A stretch of DNA of 64,000 nt, taken from Pseudomonas fluorescens (GTDB lineage Bacteria; Pseudomonadota; Gammaproteobacteria; Pseudomonadales; Pseudomonadaceae). Made by a program: the position numbers and the translations under genes. Of the stretch, positions 1-8,464 are shown in pieces. The notes under the pieces were generated by a model. The model was not told where the DNA came from and searched no databases. It saw only the letters and a list, made by a program, of their open reading frames with translations. Position 1 is the stretch's first letter. The number at the start of each line of letters is the position of its first letter. The stretch spans positions 4,074,501 through 4,138,500 of the forward strand of contig NZ_CP078138.1 of NCBI RefSeq assembly GCF_019212185.1, given 5' to 3'.

Positions 1-599
1 CAGGTAAATGGCCTTGTTGCGTACCAGCCTTCTTCGCGGATCTTCACCCGTAGCGCATCAAAGAAAATGACCGGGTACATCGGCTCCAGCGGGCGCTGTT
101 GCCACGCGCCAATCTCTTCCATGACCTCGTCGGTCACAGAGCTGATGAAATCGGGCGAGACGTCCGTGCTGTACTGCTCAGAAAGAAACGCACGAATCTC
201 TCTGACCGTCATTCCACGGGCGTACATGGCGATGATCTTGTCATCGAAACCGGTATAACGGCGCTCATGCTTGGGGATCAGAATCGGCGAGAAACTGCCG
301 TTGCGGTCGCGCGGAATATCCAGGCGTATCGGGCCATCGCCGGTGAGCACCGTCTTGCCGCTCTTGCCGTTGCGCTGGTTGGTTTCGTCCTCCGGGCGCT
401 GCGCGCCCGATGGATAACCCAAATGGTGGCCAAGCTCGGCATTTAGGGCGCGTTCAATCAGCGCTTTCTTGAAGGCCGCAGAAGCCTCTTCGATCGCCTC
501 AGCGGTCATCAGTGTTTGAGGGAGTTGATCCAGCAGTTCCTTTGGAAGCTTCGGCAGCTCCCGCACCGGTTGGCGCTCAGATTTCTTTTTGGTTGGCAT
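1..599 (-). pseudogene. IS256-family transposase, 5' part, frameshifted
   Basis: Reading back from the ATG at 599, the frame is open (start MPTKKKSERQPVREL) and has typical IS256 transposase features: the conserved LGY box near residue 60, the NGKSGKTV segment, and the first catalytic Asp in the motif FFDALRVKIREEG around residues 180-190. Just after this the natural continuation (LVRNKAIYL) is found only in another frame. It would be restored by one extra C near 27-28, where GGC CTG is expected and only GGCTG is present. Translation would therefore run into an unrelated frame before the second and third catalytic acidic residues, so the element is probably dead unless this is a sequencing error or programmed frameshift. 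IS256 enzymes are DDE transposases of about 400 residues; only about the first half is in view. Confidence 0.75.
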
Positions 600-651
600 A
601 CATGCACCTCTTACTCATGTTATGCCCGAACACAAAATTTCTGACACCCCC
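1..651 (-). mobile_element. IS256-family insertion sequence, one end only
   Basis: The left edge of the window holds the 5' part of an IS256-family element. The transposase start lies at 599, and the terminal sequence just outside it (about 631-651, cacaaaatttctgacacccc on the plus strand) looks like the terminal inverted repeat. The other end lies beyond base 1, so the target duplication cannot be checked. The boundary at 651 is estimated from the repeat-like end, not proven. Confidence 0.7.
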
Positions 652-739
652 GGCGCTGGGGGGCGCAACCATAAGCGGCCGTTACCCCAGGAATGGATAT
701 GTACATAAACGGGATGTACACCGGAAAACCCTACCCCCC

Positions 740-1909
740 TCAAAAATACTTCAACCACCGCAAATCCCTGCGCCGCCCCTTCAACCGCGAAAACCACCGC
801 ACCGGCAGGTACAACCCCACCGCCAACCCCACCGCCACCAGCCAAACCCACCCCATCGAATCAAAGCCAAAGTAACTCCCCTGATTCAACCCAAACCCCG
901 CCACCGCTGCCAGATAGGCAAACTTCAGCACATACAAATGCAGCAGGTAGAAAAACATCGGCGCCGAGCCGAACACCGTCAGGGCGAGGATCCAGCGGCT
1001 GTTCTGGCGGCGCTCGAACCATAGCAACAACAGCAGCCCAAGACTCAAGGTCAAGGTGAGAAACAGCAGCGACGGCGGATACTTGGTGATGTTGAAAAAA
1101 CTCATCAGCGTCTGCCCCACAGCATCCGCCGACACCCACGGCTTCTCGCCATACCCATTGAGCAGGCGCAAACCGACAAAACCCGCCAACCCGCCCAATC
1201 CAGCCACCAGCAAGGCGCGCTGACGCCGCGAGGCATCGACACCCTGGGCAAACCACGGACCGAGGGCATAGCCCAAACCAATCACCCCGATCCACGGCAG
1301 CAGCGGATAGGACGTGCGCAAGCGCAAACCGTCGCCCAACTCGATCCAGCCGCGATCATGCAGCACCGCCCACGGTACGTGCATCGCCGACTCAAGACCG
1401 AAGTGCAGACCGTCCAACAGGTTGTGCCCGGCGATGATCAGCAGGCTGAGCACCAGCAACACCGCGCGCGGCAGCCAGACCATCGCCGACAAGGCGAGCA
1501 TGCTCAGGCCGATGGCCCAGATCACTTGCAGGTAGATCACGCTCGGCGGGAACTGGAAGGTCCAGGCGAAGTTGACCAGGGTGATTTCCAGCAGCACCAG
1601 GAACAGTCCGCGCTTGAACAGGAAGGTACTGACATCGGCCTTGCCGGCGTATTTCTCGCCATACAGGTAAGCCGACAAACCGGTGAGCAGGACGAACACC
1701 GGCGCGCACAAATGCGCCAGGGTGCGGCTGAGGAACAGTTCGGGTTCGGTGCTGGTGATGTCCATCGGGTCGCTGACCTGGCGATGCAGGAAAAACGTTT
1801 CGCGCACGTGGTCGAGCAGCATGAACAGAATCACCAATCCCCTCAGGGCATCGATGGACAGCAGCCGGGTGGCGGCAATGGGGCGAAGGACAGCAGAGGT
1901 CATGGGCAT
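740..1909 (-). CDS. DUF1624 / HGSNAT-like membrane acyltransferase
   Basis: A polytopic inner-membrane protein of 389 residues. The N-terminal segment R-LLSIDALRGLVILFMLLDH is the hallmark of the DUF1624 family, whose catalytic domain is related to heparan-alpha-glucosaminide N-acetyltransferase, and about ten hydrophobic helices follow. The ID-A-RG and DH residues are the conserved core. Substrate is unknown; related proteins are proposed to acetylate sugars across the membrane. The start was placed at MPMTS (1909); MTS at 1903 is equally possible and no strong ribosome binding site separates them. It is divergent from the OprD porin across a short region with a palindrome. Family call is firm, function is not. 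Confidence 0.8.
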   Translation of the reverse strand: MPMTSAVLRPIAATRLLSIDALRGLVILFMLLDHVRETFFLHRQVSDPMDITSTEPELFLSRTLAHLCAPVFVLLTGLSAYLYGEKYAGKADVSTFLFKRGLFLVLLEITLVNFAWTFQFPPSVIYLQVIWAIGLSMLALSAMVWLPRAVLLVLSLLIIAGHNLLDGLHFGLESAMHVPWAVLHDRGWIELGDGLRLRTSYPLLPWIGVIGLGYALGPWFAQGVDASRRQRALLVAGLGGLAGFVGLRLLNGYGEKPWVSADAVGQTLMSFFNITKYPPSLLFLTLTLSLGLLLLLWFERRQNSRWILALTVFGSAPMFFYLLHLYVLKFAYLAAVAGFGLNQGSYFGFDSMGWVWLVAVGLAVGLYLPVRWFSRLKGRRRDLRWLKYF

Positions 1910-1966
1910 TTCACAACGCAGAAGGTGAAGGAAGTGGCCTGCAGGCCATAAAGCTTGCAAATTTAC

Positions 1967-1984
1967 GTAATAGTATTACATTAC
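1967..1984. promoter_or_regulatory. Candidate operator between divergent genes
   Basis: The region between the DUF1624 gene and the porin contains a perfect 13-base odd palindrome (GTAATA, G, TATTAC at 1967-1979) inside an 18-base site with GTAAT and ATTAC arms. It lies in a short AT-rich island, as expected for a repressor site. It partly resembles Zur-type zinc boxes, but the match is imperfect and the assignment is a guess. Confidence 0.35.
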
Positions 1985-2083
1985 GCAACCTATTCGAAAC
2001 CCCGTCGATCGCCAACCGGAGGCTCTAGCCCCTGCCCCATGGCGATTCAGAGACTGCCGGCGGGGTCTGCAAGGAATCTCGTT

Positions 2084-3430
2084 GTGCCCAGAATCAACCG
2101 CTTCGCCCTGCCACTCGCCCTGGCTGCTCAAACCACTTCGCTGTCTGCGGCACCCTCCCAGGAACAGAGCCAGGGCTTCATCGAGGACAGCACCTGGAGC
2201 CTGCTCAATCGCACCGTCTACGACCACCGCGAATACCGCAACGGCGCGCGCAATAACGCCGCACGCAATACCTACAAACCGCGCAGCGAACGTAACGGTT
2301 ATGCCGAGGAATGGGGTTACGGATTGATGGGCAGCCTGCAGTCGGGCTTCACCCAGGGCCTGATCGGCGTAGGCCTCGACGCCCATACCTACTACGCCCG
2401 CCAACTCGACAGTGGCGGCGGCCGTGCTGGCAAGGCGCGCTTGCTGGGGGTCGACAACGAGGGTTATCCCAAGGACCAGTTCGCCCGAGGCGGCGCAGCA
2501 TTGAAGTTGCGTGCATCGAAGACCACCCTGAGCTACGGCGAACAACGGGTGAAAACCCCGGTCTTCAGTTCGTCCGACAGCCGCCTGCTGCCGGAGACCG
2601 CCACCGGGATTTTCATCAACAGTCAGGAAATCAGCGGGCTGAAAATGGTCGGCGGGCACTTCACCGAAAGCACCGATCGCAATGCGTCGAGTCATGACCA
2701 GGGGTTCGTGGTCAATTATTCCAATGGCCGACAGGGCAACGAATTCGACCTCGCCGGCGTGGTCTATGACGGTATCGACGGCCTGTCCACCAGCCTCTAC
2801 ACCTCACGCTACGCCGACAACTGGCGCCAGCATTACCTGGGTAGCAGTTACAGCTACAGCCTGGGAGGCAACCAGTCGCTGTCAGTCGATTTGAATCTGT
2901 ACCGCACCCAGGACACCGGCCGGGCCTGGTCGGGCACTATCGACAACACCACCTGGAGTTTGCTTTCCAGCTACCGTAACGGCGCCCACACCTTCAGCCT
3001 TGGCTACCAGAAGGTCGATGGCGACAGCCCTTTCGACTACGTGACCCGTGGGGCGATTTTTATCACCAATGCCTTGCAACTGTCGGACTTCAACGCGCCG
3101 AACGAGCAGTCCTGGCAGGCCCGCTACGACCTCGCCATGCAGGCTTTTGGTTGGCCGGGGCTGGTGCTCAGTGCCGCTTATGTGCGCGGCAGTGGGATCG
3201 ATGGGCGTCACGTCGACCCGGCCGGCGGCTACGCCTACCTCGGTTACGGCCAGGGCGGCAAGCACTGGGAGCGTGATCTGGAAGCACGTTACGTGGTGCA
3301 GAGCGGCCCGGCCAAGGACCTGACCCTGTCGCTGCGGCATAACTTGCACCGCGGCAACACTGCCCAGGCGGAACTCGACACCGATCAGATTCGTTTGGCG
3401 GTCGAGTATCCGCTGAGTGGGATGTTTTGA
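2084..3430 (+). CDS. OprD-family outer-membrane porin
   Basis: An outer-membrane substrate-specific porin of 448 residues. After a signal-like stretch (FALPLALAAQTTSLSAA) the mature part opens with GFIEDSTWSLLNRTVYDHRE, the usual OprD start, followed by the family's GYAEEWGYGLMGSLQSGFT, and ends as a beta-strand with terminal Phe (LSGMF). I chose the GTG at 2084 because AAGGA at 2071-2075 sits eight bases before it; the ATG at 2039 has no such site and would lengthen the N-terminus ahead of the signal sequence. OprD paralogues import basic amino acids, aromatic acids or other small carboxylates; nothing adjacent fixes the substrate. Confidence 0.9.
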   Translation: MPRINRFALPLALAAQTTSLSAAPSQEQSQGFIEDSTWSLLNRTVYDHREYRNGARNNAARNTYKPRSERNGYAEEWGYGLMGSLQSGFTQGLIGVGLDAHTYYARQLDSGGGRAGKARLLGVDNEGYPKDQFARGGAALKLRASKTTLSYGEQRVKTPVFSSSDSRLLPETATGIFINSQEISGLKMVGGHFTESTDRNASSHDQGFVVNYSNGRQGNEFDLAGVVYDGIDGLSTSLYTSRYADNWRQHYLGSSYSYSLGGNQSLSVDLNLYRTQDTGRAWSGTIDNTTWSLLSSYRNGAHTFSLGYQKVDGDSPFDYVTRGAIFITNALQLSDFNAPNEQSWQARYDLAMQAFGWPGLVLSAAYVRGSGIDGRHVDPAGGYAYLGYGQGGKHWERDLEARYVVQSGPAKDLTLSLRHNLHRGNTAQAELDTDQIRLAVEYPLSGMF

Positions 3431-3442
3431 TCGCGGTGTCGA

Positions 3443-3883
3443 TCAATCGCCGCGAATGTAATGCTCCATCTGCTGGATCAGCCTGGCCTGTTCAACGCTG
3501 GCTTCCTTGACCAGGTCGCCAATCGACAGCAGGCCGATCAGTTGTCCGGCTTCCAGCACCGGTAGATGACGCAGGTGGCTGTCGGTCATGACCGCCATGC
3601 AGCGCTCGATGCTCTGCTGGCTGTCGGCGGTGACCACCGGCGAACTCATGATTGCGCGCACCGGCGTGCCCACTGACGAACGCCCCTGCAACACCACCTT
3701 GCGCGCATAGTCGCGTTCGCTGATGACCCCGACCACCTGCCCCGCCTCGATCACCGGCAAGGCCCCGACGTTTTTCTCGGCCATGATTTTCAGCGCATCG
3801 AGCACCATCGCCTCGGGGGTGATGCTGTGCACCTGGCGGTTCTGTGCGGCCTTGAGCTTGAGCAGTTGTGCGGCTGTTTTCAT
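3443..3883 (-). CDS. Tandem CBS-domain protein
   Basis: A cytoplasmic protein of 146 residues made almost entirely of a CBS pair (about residues 18-75 and 83-140). Characteristic blocks are NVGALPVIEAGQVVGVISERDY in the first repeat and HLRHLPVLEAGQLIGLLSIGDLV in the second. Stand-alone CBS pairs bind adenine nucleotides and act as energy sensors, but no partner is encoded nearby. The start MKTAAQ at 3883 was preferred because longer frames run back through an intergenic repeat. It converges with the porin across 12 bases. Confidence 0.85.
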   Translation of the reverse strand: MKTAAQLLKLKAAQNRQVHSITPEAMVLDALKIMAEKNVGALPVIEAGQVVGVISERDYARKVVLQGRSSVGTPVRAIMSSPVVTADSQQSIERCMAVMTDSHLRHLPVLEAGQLIGLLSIGDLVKEASVEQARLIQQMEHYIRGD

Positions 3884-3950
3884 ACCTGACTCCCGTGTTT
3901 TTAGGGCGATGATGCGGGCATTCTGGATGTTCGCGGCGCTCTCTGGTTCA

Positions 3951-4038
3951 TCGCGAGCAGGCTCGCTCCTACAGGGGGTAGAGCGCCCGCACAGCTCGGG
4001 TGTCCCCGAAAATCTGTAGGAGCCGCCCGGGCAGCTCC
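3951..4038. repeat. REP-type repeat pair
   Basis: Two Pseudomonas REP-like arms in opposite orientation: tcgcgagcaggctcgctcc at 3951-3969 and ctgtaggagccgcccgggc at 4014-4032, flanking a short spacer between the CBS gene and nirD. The second arm is a variant with a CCCGGG core. Confidence 0.75.
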
Positions 4039-4073
4039 CACAGAAAGCAGTGAGCACTGAGCACTGAGCAGTG

Positions 4074-4466
4074 TCAGCTTCGCACTGCCCCAACCTGCAC
4101 CACCCCATCCTGCAACCGTACCGGCCACACACGCAAACGCTGCTGCGGGTGTTCCAGGCAGTGGCCGTCTTCCAGGCGAAAGTGCTGTTTGTACAGCGGC
4201 GAGGCTACTACCAGGTCGCCCTTGAGGCTGGCGATCAGGCCGCGGCCGATGACGTTGGCCCCCGACTGCGGGTCGTGGTTGTCGATGGCGTACAGGGTGC
4301 GACCCTCGGCATCGGGCAGGTAGAACAGCGCCACCTGGTCGCCATCGAGCCACACCACGACCCCGGAATTGCTCACCAGATCCTGCTCGCGGCACACCGC
4401 CTGCCAAGCGGTGGACGGTTCGATCACAGCTAGGGTTTCGACACGCTGGGAAGTGGACAGGCTCAT
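4074..4466 (-). CDS. nirD: Nitrite reductase [NAD(P)H] small subunit NirD
   Basis: Rieske-like small subunit of the cytoplasmic assimilatory nitrite reductase, 130 residues. Recognisable segments are WQAVCREQDLVSNSGVVVWLDGDQVALFYLP and YAIDNHDPQSGANVIGRGLI, ending in LYKQHFRLEDGHCLEHP. Like other NirD proteins it keeps the Rieske fold while lacking the paired Cys/His cluster ligands. Its ATG overlaps the nirB stop codon by one base (TGATG), so the two are translationally coupled. No nitrate reductase or nitrate transporter gene follows in this window. Confidence 0.93.
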   Translation of the reverse strand: MSLSTSQRVETLAVIEPSTAWQAVCREQDLVSNSGVVVWLDGDQVALFYLPDAEGRTLYAIDNHDPQSGANVIGRGLIASLKGDLVVASPLYKQHFRLEDGHCLEHPQQRLRVWPVRLQDGVVQVGAVRS

Positions 4467-7027
4467 CAGACAGACTCCTCGGTGACAGGGATAAGGTTGA
4501 GTTCAGCAGCCATGATCGGCCGACGCTGCCCACGCTCCTCGACAAAATGGATGGCCGGGTCGGCGCGGTCGTCGTTGACGAAGGTGCGGAAACGCTTGAG
4601 TTTTTCCGGGTCCTTGAGGGCGTTGGCCCACTCGCATTCGTAGCGGTCGACCACCAGTTGCATCTGCGACTCGAGCTCGTCGCCCAGGCCGAGGCTGTCG
4701 TCGAGGATCACCTGCTTGAGGTAGTCGAGACCACCTTCCAGGCTCTCGCGCCAGACCGAGGTGCGCTGCAATTTGTCGGCGGTGCGGATGTAGAACATCA
4801 GGAAGCGGTCGATGTAGCGAATCAGGCTGGCGTCATCCAGATCGGTGGCGAACAGCTCGGCATGACGTGGGCGCATGCCGCCGTTGCCGCAGATGTACAG
4901 GTTCCAGCCCTTCTCGGTGGCGATCACTCCGACGTCCTTGCTCTGCGCTTCGGCGCACTCGCGAGTGCAGCCCGAGACCGCGAACTTGAGTTTGTGCGGC
5001 GAGCGCAGGCCCTTGTAGCGATCCTCGATCAACAAGGCCATGGCCACGCTGTCCTGCACGCCGTAGCGGCACCAGGTGCTGCCGACGCAGGACTTCACCG
5101 TGCGGGTCGATTTACCGTAGGCGTGGCCGGTCTCGAAACCGGCCTCGATCAGCTCACTCCAGATTTGCGGCAACTGATGCAACTGGGCGCCGAACAAGTC
5201 GATGCGCTGGCCGCCGGTGATTTTGGTGTAGAGGTCGTATTTTTTTGCGACTTGACCGATCACGATCAGCTTGTCGGCGGTGATTTCGCCGCCAGCAATC
5301 CGCGGCACCACCGAGTAGGTGCCGTTCTTCTGCATGTTGGCCATGAAGGTGTCGTTGGTGTCCTGCAACGGCACCAGCGAGGCGTCCATGATCGGCTGGT
5401 TCCAGCACGACGCGAGGATCGAACCCACCGCCGGCTTGCACACTGTGCAGCCGGTGTGACCACGGCCGTGACGCGCCAGCACTTCTTCGAAACTCAACAG
5501 GCCCTCGACCCGCACCAGCCCATAAAGCTCCTGGCGGGTATAGGCGAAATGCTCGCACAGGCTCTTGTCGACACTGACGCCACGGGCGATCAGTTCGTGT
5601 TCGAAAACCTGTTTGAGCAGCCCGGCGCAACCACCACAACCGGTGCAGGCCTTGGTCTGTGCCTTGAGTTGGCCGAGGTCGCTGCAACCGCCATCGATGG
5701 CCGAGCAGATAGCGCCCTTGCTGACGTTGTGGCAGGAACAGACCATCGCCGCATCGGGTAAGGCGCCGGGGCCGAGGGTCGGTGCGCCGGCCGAGGACGG
5801 CAGGATCAGGCTGGCCGGTTCGGCGGGCAAGGCGATGCCGTTCTGCGCGTATTGCAACAAGGTATCGTAGTAGCTGTTGTCGCCCACCAGCACCGCGCCG
5901 AGGACGTGCTTGCCGCTGGCGTCGACCACCAGCCGCCGGTAGCTGGCGCTGGCCTCGTCGATGAACTGGTAGCTGCGCGCGCCCGGGGTGTGGGCATGGG
6001 CGTCGCCGATGGAACCGACGTCGACGCCGAGCAATTTCAGCTTGGTCGACATGTCCGCGCCGAGGAACGGCTCGGCCGGCTGCTCGCACAACTGCGCGGC
6101 AACGTTGCGGGCCATTTGGTAGCCGGGGGCGACCAGGCCGAACAGGCTGCCGTTCCAGGCGGCGCATTCGCCGATCGCGTAGATGTCCGGGTCGCTGCTC
6201 AGGCACTGGTCGTCGATCACCACCCCGCCGCGCGGGCCGATTTCCAGCGCGCACTGACGGGCCAGATTGTCCTGCGGACGAATCCCGGCGGAGAACACGA
6301 TCAGGTCGGTTTCCAGGTGCTGCTCGTTGGCAAAATTCATCCGGTAGCGGTACTGCTCGCCGGCAGTGATCGACTGGGTGGCGCAAGACAGGTGCACGCC
6401 AACGCCGAGCCGTTCGATCTGCGCTTTGAGCGCCTGGCCACCGAGTTCATCCAGTTGCACCGGCATCAGGCGCGGCGCGAACTCCACCACATGGGCTTCC
6501 AGGCCCAGGCTCTTGAGGGCGTTGGCCGCCTCCAGGCCGAGCAGCCCACCGCCAACCACCACGCCACGGCGGGCGTTACGGGCGGCGGCGCGGATCGCGT
6601 CAAGGTCGGCCAAGGTGCGATAGACCAGGCGCGAGTCACCGGCAGCACCTTCGACTGGCGGCACGAAAGGAAAGGAGCCGGTGGCGATGATCAGCTTGTC
6701 GTAGGCGGTGGCCCCTTGCGCGGTGAGCACCTGGCGGGCGGCGCGGTCGATCTCCAGCACCGGCACGCCCAGGTGCAGGGTCACCCCCGGCGTCTGGTAC
6801 AGCGCCGCCGCGGACAGCGCCAGCGACTCGGCATCGCGCCCGGTGAAATACTCGGACAGGTGCACGCGGTCGTAAGCGCGCATCGGCTCTTCACTGAAGA
6901 CGTGCAATTGATAGTGCTCAAGGGCACCGCGCTCGATCAACTGTTCGACACAGTGGTGACCGACCATGCCATTGCCGATCACGATCAGCGTTTGCGAGGT
7001 GTTCAACGGGGCAACATTGGGGTTCAT
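4466..7027 (-). CDS. nirB: Nitrite reductase [NAD(P)H] large subunit NirB
   Basis: Large subunit (853 residues) that reduces nitrite to ammonium in the cytoplasm with NAD(P)H. Domains in order: FAD-binding reductase (VIGNGMVGHHCVEQL near residue 17), NAD-binding motif GGGLLGLEAA, a BFD-like [2Fe-2S] domain with CSCHNV and CTGCGGC, and the sulfite/nitrite reductase domain whose siroheme/[4Fe-4S] ligands are seen in CVGSTWCRYG and SGCTRECAEAQ. The start MNPNVAPLN at 7027 follows directly after the leader terminator; the longer open frame to 7168 would read through that hairpin and is rejected. Expression is expected to need RpoN and ANTAR-mediated antitermination (see leader). Confidence 0.95.
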   Translation of the reverse strand: MNPNVAPLNTSQTLIVIGNGMVGHHCVEQLIERGALEHYQLHVFSEEPMRAYDRVHLSEYFTGRDAESLALSAAALYQTPGVTLHLGVPVLEIDRAARQVLTAQGATAYDKLIIATGSFPFVPPVEGAAGDSRLVYRTLADLDAIRAAARNARRGVVVGGGLLGLEAANALKSLGLEAHVVEFAPRLMPVQLDELGGQALKAQIERLGVGVHLSCATQSITAGEQYRYRMNFANEQHLETDLIVFSAGIRPQDNLARQCALEIGPRGGVVIDDQCLSSDPDIYAIGECAAWNGSLFGLVAPGYQMARNVAAQLCEQPAEPFLGADMSTKLKLLGVDVGSIGDAHAHTPGARSYQFIDEASASYRRLVVDASGKHVLGAVLVGDNSYYDTLLQYAQNGIALPAEPASLILPSSAGAPTLGPGALPDAAMVCSCHNVSKGAICSAIDGGCSDLGQLKAQTKACTGCGGCAGLLKQVFEHELIARGVSVDKSLCEHFAYTRQELYGLVRVEGLLSFEEVLARHGRGHTGCTVCKPAVGSILASCWNQPIMDASLVPLQDTNDTFMANMQKNGTYSVVPRIAGGEITADKLIVIGQVAKKYDLYTKITGGQRIDLFGAQLHQLPQIWSELIEAGFETGHAYGKSTRTVKSCVGSTWCRYGVQDSVAMALLIEDRYKGLRSPHKLKFAVSGCTRECAEAQSKDVGVIATEKGWNLYICGNGGMRPRHAELFATDLDDASLIRYIDRFLMFYIRTADKLQRTSVWRESLEGGLDYLKQVILDDSLGLGDELESQMQLVVDRYECEWANALKDPEKLKRFRTFVNDDRADPAIHFVEERGQRRPIMAAELNLIPVTEESV

Positions 7028-7056
7028 AGGTAGCACCAGGTCACTGTTCAAAAGCC

Positions 7057-7092
7057 AAAAAAAAACGCCTGAAACCTTGCGGTTCCAGGCGT
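7057..7092 (-). terminator. Leader attenuator upstream of nirB
   Basis: On the minus strand a 12-base-pair stem (ACGCCTGGAACC with GGTTTCAGGCGT, one G-T pair) closes a GCAA tetraloop and runs into nine T residues, 30 bases before the nirB ATG. It is a strong intrinsic terminator located in the leader, not after a gene. Its 5' arm shares bases 7086-7092 with the second ANTAR hairpin, so the two folds exclude each other. Confidence 0.9.
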
Positions 7093-7136
7093 CTTTGCCT
7101 GTTCGTCTGCGATGCCGCCGGACTGCTGTGCCCGGC
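7086..7136 (-). promoter_or_regulatory. Two-hairpin ANTAR antitermination target
   Basis: Minus-strand RNA would form hairpin 1 at 7136-7117 (GCCGGGC, loop ACAGCA, GTCCGGC) and hairpin 2 at 7101-7086 (CAGGC, loop AAAGAC, GCCTG). Both loops are hexanucleotides with A at position 1 and G at position 4, the established recognition pattern of ANTAR proteins such as NasR/NasT. Hairpin 2 overlaps the attenuator stem, so binding should let polymerase read into nirBD. No nasT gene lies in the window; the regulator is inferred. Confidence 0.85.
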
Positions 7137-7233
7137 TTGTCGCTGTTGCCCACGACCTCTGCGGCCAATCGATCGTCGTTGACCGAGGGGGCTGCCCACT
7201 CGACTGTGTTCGCGGTGGGCCTGCGGGAGGTGT

Positions 7234-7249
7234 TGCAGCGTTTGTGCCA
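7234..7249 (-). promoter_or_regulatory. Sigma54 promoter of nirBD
   Basis: Minus strand TGGCAC-AAACG-CTGCA matches the -24/-12 consensus TGGCAC-N5-TTGCW with one mismatch. Transcription would begin near 7223, giving a leader of about 195 nucleotides that contains the ANTAR hairpins and attenuator. RpoN control, presumably with NtrC, fits nitrogen-regulated nitrite assimilation. I found no convincing NtrC site. Confidence 0.75.
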
Positions 7250-7540
7250 GTTTTATGAGCGAGTGCTTTCGAACTGGCTGCGAAGCCCGTAGAGCGGCCT
7301 TTCCGGGGAATTGGCGGGTGCGCGAAGCGAGTTGCCAATCCCGGCGCTGACCCTGCGGCGTGGCTTGGCTTAGTGCACGGATGAGGGGGGCGGCTTTATA
7401 ACAGTGCATCCGTAGGGGATTTTGCGGTGACCACAGATCTTAGGATCGACCTAGAATCTAATGGGAGCCTGCTAGCGATTCAGACACCTGGGGGTGTCAG
7501 ACCCACCGCCTTCGCTGGCAAGCTCCTACAGGGTCGTACA
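7250..7540. other. Gene-free region upstream of nirBD
   Basis: About 290 bases separate the nirB promoter from the end of the methyltransferase gene. It would hold any activator sites for the sigma54 promoter; TGCAC half-sites occur near 7374 and 7403 but do not form a recognisable NtrC palindrome. A REP-like repeat fills 7477-7533. No convincing ORF. Confidence 0.5.
7477..7533. repeat. REP-like repeat with GACACC/GGTGTC stem
   Basis: Begins gattcagacacctgggggtg and ends in agctcctacaggg. The first half recurs at 15807-15832, after the TonB receptor gene, so it is a dispersed repeat. The small stem may also help end transcription of neighbouring genes. Confidence 0.5.
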
Positions 7541-8464
7541 TCAATCCGGCACATCACCAGAAAAAGCTCCCTGCAAATGCCGATGCAACTGTTCGATATG
7601 CTCCGGCCCGATGCCGCAGCAGCCGCCAACGATACTGGCCCCCGCCGCGACCCAGGTCCGCGACCACTGCAGGTAAGGTTCCGGGCCCAGGTCGGCGCGG
7701 ATCTTCAGCAAGGTGCTATTGGCCTTGGCGTCTTCAGCCACGGCCGGGAAGGCATTGGCGTAGACCCCAAGCTCGATGTCCAGGCCCAGCGCCTTGACCA
7801 CCTTGCCGGCCTCGGCCAGTGCCGCGCCCATGACTTCCGGCTGGCTGCAATTGAAGAGCACCGCCGCAGCCCCCAACCCCGCCGCCACCCGCACCGCCTC
7901 GGCCACCGGCTCGCCGGAACGCAGGCGCGGCGGTTCGCCGAGGTCATCGCTCAAGGTGAACGACAGCCACAATGGCTTGCTGTCCTCGGACAGAGCTTCG
8001 GCCACCGCCTCGACCTCGGCGATGGAGCTCTGGGTTTCCGCCAGCCAGACGTCGACATAGGCCCGTAGGCCGGCGATCAACTGGCGATGGATTGCCACCG
8101 ATTGCCGGTGATCGAACAAGTCCGGGCGATAGGAACCGAGGGCCGGCGGTAGCGAACCGGCGACACTGACCACCTCGCCACTCTGGGTCGCCGCCTGCCG
8201 CGCCAGGCGCCCCGCCCGCTCGGCCAACGCCAGGCCATGTTCGGCGAAACGCTGCTCGCCGATATGAAAGGGCACCACCGCGTAACTGTTGCTGGTGATG
8301 ATCCGCGCTCCGGCACGGATAAACGCCTGGTGCGCCTGGAGCACGTACTGCGGCGCCTCGATCAAGGCCAGCGCCGACCATTCCGGCTGGCGGAACGGGG
8401 CGCCGATGCGCGCCAGTTCCCGGCCCATGCCACCGTCGAGTAACCGCAAGGAAGGCTGGCTCAT
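7541..8464 (-). CDS. Homocysteine S-methyltransferase family protein
   Basis: Cytoplasmic methyltransferase of 307 residues resembling MmuM/BHMT-type enzymes, which move a methyl group to homocysteine to form methionine. The fold begins LRLLDGGMGRELAR; the zinc ligands are the Cys in VLFNCSQPE (about residue 209) and the CC pair in IVGGCCGIGPEHI (about residues 286-287). The start MSQPSL at 8464 overlaps the stop codon of the upstream binding-protein gene (ATGA), so it belongs to the same operon as the betaine-type importer. That coupling suggests the imported compound, or its breakdown product, is the methyl donor; glycine betaine, a sulfonium compound or S-methylmethionine are possibilities, not conclusions. 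Confidence 0.85.
   Translation of the reverse strand: MSQPSLRLLDGGMGRELARIGAPFRQPEWSALALIEAPQYVLQAHQAFIRAGARIITSNSYAVVPFHIGEQRFAEHGLALAERAGRLARQAATQSGEVVSVAGSLPPALGSYRPDLFDHRQSVAIHRQLIAGLRAYVDVWLAETQSSIAEVEAVAEALSEDSKPLWLSFTLSDDLGEPPRLRSGEPVAEAVRVAAGLGAAAVLFNCSQPEVMGAALAEAGKVVKALGLDIELGVYANAFPAVAEDAKANSTLLKIRADLGPEPYLQWSRTWVAAGASIVGGCCGIGPEHIEQLHRHLQGAFSGDVPD

Noticed and set aside
4547..5761. 404-codon plus-strand frame opposite nirB, and similar long frames opposite dmp and mnh genes
   Set aside because: High-GC antisense shadows without motifs; the opposite strand encodes clearly recognised proteins.
7360..7420. Possible NtrC binding palindrome upstream of nirBD
   Set aside because: Only TGCAC half-sites are seen, with wrong spacing and poor symmetry.
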